Assembly: GCA_015847255.1 (NCBI GenBank)
Contig: JADLZK010010475.1
Span: forward strand, 1-64,000
Reading direction: 5' to 3'
From: Hyparrhenia diplandra
Taxonomy: Eukaryota > Streptophyta > Magnoliopsida > Poales > Poaceae
Length of the DNA stretch: 64,000 nt
The notes below the pieces were generated by a model. It saw nothing but the letters and a program-made list of their open reading frames with translations. It ran no database searches and had not been told where the DNA came from. Shown here piece after piece: positions 1-10,600 of the stretch (positions are counted from its first letter, which is position 1; each line of letters opens with the position of its first letter). The translations under genes were made by a program, and so were the position numbers.

Positions 1-408
1 GTTATCCTACAGGACCATAATGGAGAACGTGTGGTGTTACAGCAATAAGGTATGAACTCTGCGTAAGTCCGCTTGCTGCTGAAGCCATGGCATGCTGTGA
101 TGGCTTGGTTTTTGCACGGGAGCGAGGTGTTCAGAAAATTCAGTTGGAGACCGATTGCCAGGTTCTAGTCAATCTGTGGAATAATAGAGCCTGCCAGAGA
201 TCAGAGATTTCAGCTTTGCTTATGCAGTTGGAAGATCTTAGCCAGAGTTTTGAGGGTTTTAGTTTCCGTTTCATTAGCAGAATTTGTAATAAATTGGCTC
301 ATGCCTGTGCTTGGTTGGTGTCCCATAGCGATCAGGTGGCGGAGTGGCATATAACGCCGCCTGGCTTAATGGACATCATGAAACTCTGGTTTCCCTCAAA
401 AAAAAAAA
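1..408 (+). mobile_element. 3' end of a LINE-like retroelement (RNase H domain remnant)
   Basis: The open frame around 87-400 encodes the C-terminal part of a plant RNase H-like domain (RVT_3 type), recognisable from the AEAMACCDGL segment, then LETDCQVLVNLWN and FISRICNKLAHACA. This arrangement is usual at the end of plant non-LTR retroelement ORF2 proteins. The frame is broken upstream (stops before 87), and the first part of the domain lies outside the window or is lost. The coding end runs into a TTTCCCTC sequence followed by an A-run at 398-408, which looks like the retroposed tail. The window edge cuts the element, so its 5' target-site duplication cannot be checked. It is a dead fragment. 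Family assignment comes from the RNase H motif pattern and is not exact. Confidence 0.6.
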
Positions 409-584
409 GTAAGATGCATATTTCCAGCATACAATTGCTGCCTCTAATGGAAACTAATCAAACGCACAACAATGCTAATTAAATGCATATACAGACATAC
501 AGTGCAGAATAGTAGAATGGATCAATGTTGACACCAGTATCATGGTCTATATACCAGTGTGAAGACTGTTTCTGCTGAACTTGG

Positions 585-691
585 TGTTAGTGTATATGTG
601 TAAAGGCCCATGAGGCTAGGCCCATGTAAAGCAACTATATTGCCCACCCTTCTAGGGTTTGGAGGAATAGAGAGAAACATATTCACTTACA
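585..691 (+). repeat. Left LTR of the miniature Copia element
   Basis: This is a 107-bp direct repeat, TGTTAG...TTACA, matching 1387-1497 apart from small indels in two A-rich spots and about two substitutions. It is preceded by the CTTGG target-site duplication. The reverse-transcriptase codons begin immediately after it. Confidence 0.85.
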
Positions 692-1386
692 TAGACATTG
701 CTTATGCCGTTCAGCAGATCTGTCTTCACATGCATGATCCACGGGCACCCCATCTTGCTGCGATGAAGCGCCTTCTCCGCTATATTCGTGGCACTTTGTT
801 GATTCGGCTTTCGATGCTCCACCGGTCTCCCTCCATCGAGCTCGTCGTCTACACCGACGCCGACCTGGCGGGTTGTCCCCGACACTCGCCGCTCTACCTC
901 CGGGTATGCCGTCTTCCTCGGCGCAACCTCGTCTCTGGTCGCCCAAGCGGCGGCGGGTTGTCTCCCGCTCGGTGCGGAGGCGGAGTACCGGGCTGTTGCT
1001 AATGGTGTGGCGGAGGCCTCTGGCCGTCGACTCTTGGTGAGCTTCATGACCCACGATAAAGACCACACTTGTCTCTTTGTGACAACGTCGGCGCCGTCTA
1101 CCTCTCCACCAACCCCGTTCGGCATCGGACGGACGAAGCATGTGGAGATCGACTTGCACTTTGTCCGAGACTTGGTTGCCATTGGCGCTGCTCGGGTGCT
1201 CCATGTACCGACCACCTCGATTCCCCGACATCTTCACCAAGGGTCCGCCCTCCCGACCTTCTCCGAGTTCGATCCGGCCTCAGCGTCGCCGGTGGCTAGT
1301 TGTGGCTGCGGGGGCCCCCCCGTGTGTGTTGATTTCTTTCATGTCGATCTTGATCTCCGTTGTGCCCGTAGTTCGGACTGCGGGGG

Positions 1387-1497
1387 TGTTAGTGTATATG
1401 TGTAAAAAGGCCCATGAGGCTAGGCCCATGTAATAAAGAACTATATTGCCCACCCTTCTAGGGTTTGGAGGAATAGAGAGAAACATATTCACTTACA
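1387..1497 (+). repeat. Right LTR of the miniature Copia element
   Basis: This is a 111-bp direct repeat partner of 585-691. It is preceded by a G-rich polypurine tract and followed by the CTTGG duplication at 1498-1502. Confidence 0.85.
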
Positions 1498-1502
1498 CTT
1501 GG

Positions 1503-2162
1503 CACCGGATAAAGCTTTGTTTTCGGGGAACATGCATTGAACACGTTCCATTCAGAGAGTAGCTACTAAAATTTTGCCAAGGTACATTTTATTCATGGTG
1601 GAAAAGCCGAACTACAAAACACTGAAATGAAACAAAATGGCATGGAATGGATTCTTCAAAACATCATGACCTAATTGGCTGCATTTGCCTAAATTGTTCG
1701 AAAGATTCAGCAAGCAATGCAAGTAGCTCTTATGTTCTCTAGCCTTCCTCAGGCTTGACGCTCCCTTTGGGAGCTTTGTTCATAGCTGTGGCTCCTTTTT
1801 TTTGTATAGTTTCTTCTTTTTTTAATAATAAAAGCTCTAACAGTGGGGGGCTCCCTGCTGTATTTTCCGTTAAAAAAAGGTAGGCGACAAAGTTTTTGTA
1901 TGAGTGAATCCACCACCTAGATACAGTGATGCACTGATGCTTGTTCAAGTAGTAATGAGTATTTGTTCACCATGTGCAGTTGTTAATAACTAGGAACATG
2001 TAACCATCCCCAAAAAGTTTGAAAAGGACGGACAAGGGAAATGGTGGTTCAGTGTCGCCTTGCTCACAGCCTCATGCAGTTGAGATACATCAAGCTGAGG
2101 TCTTTAGTAAAAAGAAAGGAAGAAGCACATTTGGAATCAATTATCTAAACAACTATGCATGT
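1503..2162. other. Intergenic (probable intron 1 of the leftward gene), nothing recognised
   Basis: This stretch is AT-rich with short homopolymer runs and has no open frame resembling a known protein. If the MRL7-like exon at 3308-3730 continues off the left edge, it lies inside that gene's first intron. Confidence 0.4.
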
Positions 2163-2231
2163 TAAAATAGTGCAGGTTCCTCTCAAAATGAATTATTGCC
2201 CTCAACAAAAAAAAAATAAAATAGTGCAGGT
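2163..2231 (+). mobile_element. 39-bp retroposed insertion with 15-bp target-site duplication
   Basis: The 15-mer TAAAATAGTGCAGGT occurs at 2163-2177 and again at 2217-2231. Between them is a 39-bp insert whose 3' end is CCCTCAAC followed by an A10 tail. A perfect duplication of this length next to a poly-A tail is the signature of LINE-driven (target-primed) insertion with extreme 5' truncation. Confidence 0.75.
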
Positions 2232-2337
2232 ACTTCCACAAAGATCAGTGTTTCAGAAGTTTGCTGGAACCCAGCCAGGCGCTGCAGCCAATCGAGACCA
2301 AAACATATCAAGTGCACTCAGGTGATAAGAACTAGGA

Positions 2338-2567
2338 TTAAATGCAAACGCACCTATAAGAGTTATAAATTTTGTCATTTTTTTTTTTTTTCTGCAGCAT
2401 GTAATGTCACCTTCGCATCAAATTGCGACATATGATAATTTATACTCTTATATATTTAAATGCAAACGCACCTATAAGAGTTATAAATTTTGTCATTTTT
2501 TTTCTGCAGCATGTAATGTCACCTTCGCATCAAATTGCGACATATGATAATTTATACTCTTATATAT
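2338..2567. repeat. Tandem duplication, about 115 bp, two copies
   Basis: Copy 1 (2338-2455, 118 bp) and copy 2 (2456-2567, 112 bp) are identical except for the length of one T run (14 versus 8 T). No gene overlaps it. The near-perfect identity points to a recent local duplication, with slippage in the T run afterwards. Confidence 0.85.
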
Positions 2568-2644
2568 GTAATACATGATAGACCTAGTGCATGCCTTGTG
2601 GTGAAATATATCTGTGCAACCAATTGTGCAAAACCATTGGACTA

Positions 2645-2901
2645 CTCCTTCCATCCCAAAAAGAACAGAAATATTGGTTCTCGAGGAGTCAAACAATCCC
2701 AAATTTGACTAAATATATACAGAAAACTTAATATTTTTTATGCCAAATAAGCATTACTAGATTAATTATTGAATCTATTTTCAAAACAAACTTATTTGAA
2801 AATACAAATGTTGATACTATTACTATCATAAACCTAGTCAAACTTGGAACTGTTTGGCTCCTTGTTAACCAAGATTTCTATTCGTTTTGGGACAGGGGGA
2901 G
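2645..2901. mobile_element. Stowaway-like MITE (Tc1/mariner type)
   Basis: The 257-bp element has terminal inverted repeats related to the grass Stowaway consensus: CTCCTTCCATCCCAAAAAGA on the left, and the inverse of CTCCCCCTGTCCCAAAACGA on the right. It is flanked by TA dinucleotides at 2643-2644 and 2902-2903. The inside is AT-rich and non-coding, as expected for a MITE. Confidence 0.85.
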
Positions 2902-3307
2902 TAAGTCACAACTCTCTTTTTTAATAAACAAATAGTATACTCTGATTTTAAGAAAGCGACAAATTCACAACTTTCTCAACATTGGCCCTATTGTTCTACC
3001 AACTCTGACCATTATAGGATGGAACAAAAAAAAAAACATAGGTGTAATTGATCCAATAGTGCCTCCATTGGGGCATTGTCATTCCAGCCTCATGCACGAC
3101 AAGTTTACCTAGCAGACTATCAGTTCGATGAATTGCTACAGGCTGTACAGCATCACCTACATTGTTACGCTATTCTAGAATCTATTAACCTGAATGACAA
3201 AGTTGTTACGCTATTCTAAAATTTATTAGCCTGAATGACAAAGTTTGTGATGAATTTCTGGTGCTAATCAACAAGGCAGAAGGCAGGAAGAGGGAAATGT
3301 TGCGTAC

Positions 3308-3730
3308 TTGCCGGAGTGGAGGATCATCCGTACGAAGCCAACGAGCGGCACGGTGTCCTCGAGGATAAGATCCTCCCAGTCCACCCACTCCCTCTCGGGC
3401 GCCTTCCTCCTCCCCTGAACCCCTTCCTCCGCGGGCGCCTCGTCGTCCCCCGAGCCATCGAACGAGGATTCCGCATCGGTCTCCTTCTCCTCCTCCGCCG
3501 ACGTCACCGTCGCTACCTCCGGCCGACGCAGGAAGGCGGCCGGGTCGGGCGGCGCCGCGCCTTTGCTCGCGCGCCCTCACCGCCGCAACCGCGCGGCCGT
3601 GCGGGCCGCGCCCTCGGCCTCGGGCGCCAGCAGGCAAGAGGTCGAGGCGGGGGTGGGCTACGGGGACGAGGCGAGGGCGGGCGACGGCCGGCGCGGCCAT
3701 GGCGTGCGCGCGCGGCGAGGGGAAGTGCAT
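3308..3730 (-). CDS. Exon 1 of an MRL7/SVR4-like chloroplast biogenesis protein (partial, frameshifted)
   Basis: Read leftward, the exon encodes an Ala/Arg-rich, transit-peptide-like N-terminus starting at the ATG of 3728-3730 (MHFPSPRAHAMAAP). An acidic stretch follows (SAEEEKETDAESS), then the family signature WEDLILEDTVPLVGF and VRMILHSGK. The last motif ends at a GT donor (3307-3306, GTACGC). From memory of the family this matches plant MRL7/SVR4 (RCB/ECB1-related) proteins, which have a thioredoxin-like fold and support plastid RNA polymerase and chloroplast development. One indel separates the N-terminal frame from the conserved frame somewhere near 3540-3600, because the two halves are in different frames. 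No later exon is visible down to position 1, so the rest is either off the left edge behind a long repeat-filled intron or lost. The identity rests on one conserved exon end. Confidence 0.55.
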
Positions 3731-5035
3731 GTGTGCGCGGCGATGCGGCTGCGGCTTCGGTTGGCAATTACGGGCATGGGTACGGTACGGGCGGGGCGCG
3801 CCGTGTCCCAGGCCCGGCCTCGCGCGGCAGGCCGGTCGGCGGGAGGGGTGGGGGCGTCGCGCGGCGGTGGCTCGTCGGGGTTTTTCCCGAGCTGGAGGGG
3901 CCGGGGTCTGGGTGGGGATGGCGCAAGTAGTGGTTGGGGAGTTAGCCGCGGTGCTGCATGGAGGAGTGGATAGGTCTGCCTCTGTGCGCAGCGCAGCACG
4001 GGAGTGAGCACCGGAGCGCCAGCCAGACCCAGACCTCGACGGCGAATGGACAGGAGCCGGTGATATTTCAGAGGGGAAAATGCTATTTTCATCTCTGTAA
4101 CTATAAACTACGCTGAATTATATGGCTGTAGTTCTGAAACTCTAACTAGTCAACCTACTACCTCCCAAAATCTATGTTTAAGTTGTTTCGATATCCTGTT
4201 TAGAAATGGTCTCAAGGTGGTTTTATTATTATTTTTAATTATTAGAAAACATGGTAATCAATTAATAATTTAATACTCACCAAATTCTAAATTATATAAG
4301 TCATTATTATGGCTTGTAAAAGCATTGCATCTAGATATTATGCACTATATATTTGTATATACACTATTGCCACTACAGTATGTGTATAGAAAAGTTAGTT
4401 CTAAAAGTTAGTACTAAAAGGAGTACACCTTATAATTTTGAACCACAAAAGGTTATCTTTGAAGCTAATAAAAATTTATAGAAAAGTCCTAAAAGGTATA
4501 GTAGCACATGATAAACCCAAAATTAAATACTCAAATCTCATGAAAATGAGTCTATAAGCATTGAGAAAATATACTTAGTTCTATTGAGAAAATATATTTA
4601 GTTCTAGGACAATGGGATCAACCAACCCTCTCGGGGGCTTGCTTAAGAATAGAAAGATGAATCTCATGGAATAGTACGAAGTAAGTTTCTACTCTATTCA
4701 TGGTTATTATGAAACTATCCCAATCCAAAAAAATAAAACCTCTCATAGATTGGTTATGTTACTAATTCATGATTTGGTACATATATATAGAACAAAAACT
4801 TCATTCTCGTTTCAACGAGAATTTTTGTGAAAACGTTTCATTTGCTTCTCTTCCATGGGAGTTTCATTTCTCATAATGCAACTAAGTTTTGCAAAATTTC
4901 TCTTATGATGGTTGATTTAACATCGGATAAAAAGAAGTTATACCTTGGTTCTATTTTTATATCTTCAACAAGTTTTGTAATAAGCATAATGACACTACTA
5001 TTTTGATGGAGATAAGAACCTGTAATTAATTCTAG
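3731..5035. other. Upstream region of the MRL7-like exon, GC-rich then AT-rich
   Basis: 3731-4070 is strongly GC-rich and would hold the promoter and 5' UTR of the leftward exon. From about 4080 the composition flips to AT-rich. A short duplication (TTGAGAAAATATA...TTAGTTCTA) lies near 4560-4602. No gene is recognised. Confidence 0.4.
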
Positions 5036-6074
5036 AGTAAATTGCACCCATCATACAACAACTTGTTAAGTGGGTGTAAATTCGCCCAACAACTTGTAAT
5101 ATGGTCAATCTACTACAAGAACTTGTCGGTGGGTGCCGATTGGTTCAACAAGTTGTAAAGTGCTCAATTTATAACAATAACTTTTAAATGGGTGCAAACT
5201 AGTCCAAAATCATGTAAAATAATCAATTTAGCACAACAATTTTATAGTTGGGTACATATTCATTCGTAAATTTGTGTAAAATGTTCAATTTAGCGTACTA
5301 CCTTGACAAAAAGGTGCACCTATAGTCCAAAATTACAAATGACAACGTATTAAACAAATTAGATAGCATTCAAATTTTCTTCCAACAAATATTTTTTGTT
5401 AATTAAGTTGTTAATCATGAATCAACTATGTATTTTACTTATTTATTCATTAATTAAAATTGAATCAAAATTTGAATTTACACCATTAGACTACTGAGAG
5501 ACTAAACCAATACATGAGACTTTAAAAATATTTGTGAAAAACTTCTAAAAGGTATTAATTGTTAGTACATATTATCATATTTGATTTTTAATGAAAGTAA
5601 ATACATATAATCAAACTTAAAATCAATATTTAATATGAAATTAAAAATTTTCCTACTTAGAATTTAATCTTTGTATAAAAATAGTTAACAAAGACATAAC
5701 AATAATTTTCTAAACCCCAAAGGTTCTCGCTCCTTATCAAATATGTTACTATCACTACAAGAATATTAATTGTCAAATAATGCACAATAACTTATTCCAA
5801 CGTGAATATACTCTTGTCCATATTAGAAACTATATTGTTTGTTGATAACATTTAGAATGCATCGATTTAGACACTAAGTTAAGCATTTTATAAGTTTTTT
5901 TGGACTAGTTTGCACTCAACTATAAAGTAATTGTATTAGATTGATTATTTTATAACTTGTTGTACTAGCCCTGCACCCACATGTCAAGTTGTTTTACTAG
6001 ATTGAGCATATTATAAGTTATTGAACTAATCTGTACTCATCTAACAAGTTGTTGTACGTTGGGCGCAATTTTCT
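5036..6074. mobile_element. Foldback DNA element with subterminal repeat arrays (about 1.04 kb)
   Basis: The left arm (about 5041-5330) and the inverted right arm (about 5880-6070) match over roughly 190 bp or more. Both begin ATTGCxCCCA followed by ACAACAACTTGTTA. Each arm is itself a degenerate tandem series of about 60-70 bp built on ACAACTTGT...GGGTGCAAA...TCAATyTA. The middle is AT-rich and non-coding. This is the architecture of a non-autonomous DNA transposon with subterminal repeats. No clear target-site duplication was found, so the superfamily is left open. Confidence 0.65.
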
Positions 6075-6116
6075 ATTGAAGTTGAGTGAGGTAGATGATT
6101 TGATTTTTAGAGCTCG

Positions 6117-6162
6117 AGGAAACTATGATATTTTTTTTTGAGAATTAGGAAACTATGATATT
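6117..6162 (-). mobile_element. 14-bp retroposed insertion with 16-bp target-site duplication
   Basis: The 16-mer AGGAAACTATGATATT is repeated exactly at 6117-6132 and 6147-6162. Between them lies only TTTTTTTGAGAATT, which on the minus strand is AATTCTC followed by A7. It looks like a LINE-type insertion truncated almost to its tail. Confidence 0.65.
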
Positions 6163-7616
6163 CGAAGGAGAGGTGCAGTGGAACTGTACATCTCGGTCCA
6201 ATTGTAGAAAAGCAGCCTGTGCATCGTATTGGGCCAGGCCAATCCTTTTGGGTCCGGGACCTGAGGAGGTCCTAATCCGCTGACGGCCCAGATGAGCGCT
6301 GCTTTAGACCTAGTAGTGACCTAGCGCAGCCCATGCGCACGACTTTGATCCAGCCGGCGGCCGCAAGGATCCTGGGTGGCGCTGCGGCTGCGCGTCCTTC
6401 TTCGTTCCGTTCCATTTTGAGCTCTCACTTGAGATTGAGAACCTAGTACTATCACATGCCTCGATCGATGATGATGCTCAGTGCAGGTTTTGATTGAGCC
6501 TGGAGGGAACGCGTCGAGCCATCGGCACAGTTGGGCACCGCACAGCCTCTGCCCGACCAACTTGAGCAAATCACAGGAGAATCTCCCTGTTCACCCCTGT
6601 GCCTGTGCGTGCAATCATTACACCGGGGATTAACAAATACTGTACGTAAGTACTGACAAAACCGTGGCATCTCGGTACGATGGCCGACGGATTCACTACT
6701 GATCGGTGGTGGGCCGACGTGCATCACACTCGAGAGTCGATACCATCATATACTGTACTAAACTTTAATCAGGCGCTAGCGCGTACGGTGTGCAGCACTA
6801 ATCATGGCCATACCTACCAGTACCAGCATAACAGAGCACCGGCAGTATGGTACGGCCGGCACGGGCCATCTATCCGTGCGTGGCGCGCAGCAACCCCGTA
6901 GCGTTTCCGGCGTCCGCGTCGGCCCCAATCGCTAGACTATCCGCACTCACGTTCCTCTATTTCCTCCCTCTATACATCCTAGTCATCAAGATTCCCTCTT
7001 TTAAATCTTTCTTCCGCACTCATACTTCCTTTATATCTCTACTCTATACCAACTACCACCAATGGAGCCCACCAATAATTTTATCTAAATATATCCATGT
7101 GAGATCTAGTTTTGAAGAATTTATTGAAAACGAATTTAATGGTGTAATTGGTTTTTAATTTGATCTTTTAGTTTGTGAGTTATGGCAGTTTTTTTAGTTA
7201 TTGGAAACCGTGGGCCCACCCTCTGCTTATCTCTCTCCTCTAGTTTTTCTATCTCTCCCCGGGCTCTCTCTTGTGATGTGGGACCGCAGCAGGCATCCCG
7301 TGTCCCCCCGTACGCACGCCACAGAGCCCGGGTGGAAGCTTGTCGGGGAGTTTACAGAAGCTTTTCCAGTACCCGCTGCAGCAAATTTTTCTATAAACCG
7401 GGCCTCCAGTACCGCTTTACGAGTGGTGCCGCTGCAGACAGTTGATCTGTGATCGGCCCGACCAACGACGCGGTCGTCGTCTTTGTCAGTGGGGCCGTCT
7501 GCGGTCGCTGCGTGGAAAAGTCGCCGCGGACGCCCGAGCCCCTAGCACCGCAAAGATGAGACACCAGCACAACCGCACAACGATAGCAACCCATCCTCGA
7601 CGACGACCTACCTTGA
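6163..7616. other. Intergenic, no gene recognised
   Basis: The composition is mixed and includes a pyrimidine-rich part (6950-7060 and 7205-7280). Short open frames on both strands have no recognisable domain. No paired repeat ends were found. Confidence 0.35.
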
Positions 7617-10600
7617 TGTAAAATGTAACCTCCTAAATTACGGGGCTACCACATGCACTTATCATTGTCATTAAGACCTACGATCTTTATCACGAGTTCC
7701 CAATAATCTAGAAAGTGCTATTAATCTTTCGAACAGGGATCTCATTAACAAGTCACTCCAAGATTACAACATTTTTATTCAAAATACATCGAGTAAAATG
7801 GCGGAAGGATTACATAACCATAATTTTACAAACCTTTTGTTCAAAACAAACTTAAGTAGTAATATTACAACCCGAGTTTATTGGAGTAACATTAAACATA
7901 TTTACATAGACAACCCCCGCCCAAGGGTTCACCTCTACTCATCATTCTCTTCTTGAAACACCGTCATGCAGCAGGGACCAAAACAAGCACGCTCATGACC
8001 GCTCTACAACAAGGGTCAATAAACCCCGAGTACGGAAGTACTCAACAAGACTTAACCGACAAAGAAACAGGAGAAGACTTAGGAATGTAGGTTTTAGGGG
8101 AATCAAGGTAAGACTTAGCAAGAATCAAGAATTCTTTTGCGAAAAAAGCTTACTAAAAGTGAATCCTTATTTTCAATATTTTTAATTCATATTAGTAGCT
8201 CATATACTCTAGGTTATCCTACTCTAGAGCAAACATTTCTTTCATAAGCCAACTTTCTTTCCTCAAAACCATATTCCATCAATTACTACGATGACGGTCA
8301 GCGAGGATCAAGTCTCCTTTTCTCGTGGAGCAAACGTCGATTCGAACCGCTTAAAAAATCCGGTGGGGATACCTCACCACACGACATATGTAGAATTTAA
8401 ACTTGCATATGTCAACCCTCACTCGGGACCGTCAAAAACGGGACCGCGCCCCACGCCACCCGAGAGTACCGCATACACATCCAATCGGGACTTTAACCCA
8501 CGAGGGTAACTTGTACTCCCGCCATCTCTCCACTCCCAAAGGCGGCGGTTATGCGTTCCCGATTTGGCTCACCTCCGAGATCTCGGGCTTACACGCAGTA
8601 TGTGGCCCGTATTATAAATTCTTGATCCAAGGGCCAATCAACGAAAAGGTCCTTAACCGACCTGAGGACGGGACAAGCACGACTAGGCAACCCCTGTCGG
8701 CTTTACCACCAGAGACACAACCCATGTCCCGTCGGTCTCAAGTTAAACTCTACACCTCATTATTCTTCAAAAAGGTACCATATTCATAAATAAAACATTT
8801 TGATGAAAAAGCTTAACTAATTAAGCGGGGCTAAGCATCACTAAGCATTTTCGAAATAAAACAAGGTTAACAAGGATGGTATTGCAATAAACAAGGATGA
8901 TAATGCAAAGAATTAGGTTATCACTCAACTCCTAGAACTTAATGCAACATATCATAAACATAAGTGTAAAAGCTTTGTAAAATACAAGGAAAGGTTTAAA
9001 TGTATCCAGGGGCTTGCCTTCGTTGTGATGGGACTCGGGGTCAACACCACAATAAAAGAAATCCTCTCCAAAGAATAACCCTCCTCAAAGAATCGGCTCG
9101 GCTTTAACAATCTCGGTCTCATTCACTACACGAAATAATGTATGCTTCAACATGATGGAATTTAAATATGATGCTTAAGCGATGCATGAAATGATAACAA
9201 CTTGAATATAACTTTCCTTCACGATAAAGTTGCAACTCAACAAAACCAACTTGTTGAACTACTTTAAAAGATATCATCACCATTGCCTAAGGAGTTCTCA
9301 AGGACCATTTGATTGTGATATGATCCAAGATTCACAAAACAACCCCCAAAGTCACACAAAACCTAAATTATTTGACACTAAACAAGTTATAAATCACATG
9401 AAATAATAGGGCTTAAGATAGAAAATAATTTAAACATTTCAAATCGACTCCAAACTTTTTATACAAGTAGGACACATCATAAAACAGTACCAAATAAATT
9501 TTTATGATTTTTGAATAAATATATAATTTTCTAAAAATCATAGAAGATGCATTTTTCAATTAAAGATTGTATTTTTAAATCATACAAGAACTACTCAAAA
9601 TCAAAGTTTCAAAATTTTCATATATAAATATACTCATAAGAAGACTCTACAAAAATTTTCAGAATTTTTTGAAGCTATTTTCAAATTTCTATGAATTTTA
9701 CAAAACCCAGGACACTATTCATACATAAAGAAAAACGGAAATTTAAAAAGAAACCGCCCCTTTGGGCGATTCCGCCTGGCTCGCCCACGACCAACAGCGC
9801 ACACACACACGGCCCAACCCAAAGACCAAGCGGGCCGGCCCAACAAGACGCCGCGGCCCGACCTCGCCGTACATTTGGTTGGCCGGCGACCTCTCGCCCG
9901 GCGGCGAGGTTTCCGGCCATCGCGGTCGGCACCTACGCGATCACCTCGACATCGGCAAGACACGCCGACACCCAAAACCCTACACCTAAGGCAGGGGGGC
10001 ACCACCACCGACCGGACATGGCGGACGGTTGCCTGACGGCCCGGAGCTCGCCGGCTCTCTTCCGGCGACAACGAGCACAACAACGTGGTCAAGGACACTC
10101 ATCGCGACCCTTTCCCCTAGCCTAATTGAATCAAAGCGGCCTAGCTAGATAGGCGCGACGCGACGGCCGTGAGCGGCCATGGCGGGCGTTCGTCGGCATC
10201 GGCGTTCGGGCGATAAAGGGTGGCGGTAGGGTTCGAAATAAAGGGTGCTACGGCTACTCTAGACCTCGAGAACACGATGCTCGCGTTGGTTTGCGAGAAG
10301 GCGGAGCGGCGCGGGCGGTCGTCGGCGGTGGCGATGGCCGGCGGCGGACTCCGGTGGTCGCGGCGTTCCGTGGCGTCGAGGCCGGCTTTCACGGCGAGCC
10401 GTTCATGACCACAACATCGAGGGCACAACTAAATGGCAAGGTGGTTTTCCTGCGAAGCTCACGGGCGATGAGACGACGGCGGCGGCTGCAGCGGCGGCCT
10501 GGCCGGACCCGGAGAAGATGGAGGTGCGCGGGTAGCTCGGGCGATGAGAGGGTGCGAACGGGCTCAAAGGGAGCGCAAGGACAAGGTGGAGCTAGTGTCG

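Larger units (their letters stand above)
585..1497 (+). mobile_element. Miniature, internally deleted Copia LTR retrotransposon with intact ends
   Basis: Two near-identical 107-111 bp direct repeats (585-691 and 1387-1497) start TGTTAG and end TTACA. They are flanked by a 5-bp duplication CTTGG (580-584 and 1498-1502), so both ends are the true integration boundaries. The inside encodes only the last part of Copia pol: the end of reverse transcriptase (DIAYAVQQICLHMHDPRAP, LLRYIRGTL) and the RNase H region (VVYTDADLAGCP, AEYRAVANGVAEA, CDNVGAVYLSTNP, HVEIDLHFVR), with several frameshifts. GAG, protease, integrase and most of reverse transcriptase are missing, and I see no primer-binding site after the left LTR. 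A purine-rich GCGGGGG precedes the right LTR as a polypurine tract. The element is non-autonomous and dead. Confidence 0.85.

Noticed and set aside
5754..5775. CACTACAAGAATATT looks like a CACTA transposon terminus
   Set aside because: No matching inverted end with a 3-bp duplication was found, and the site lies inside the foldback element.
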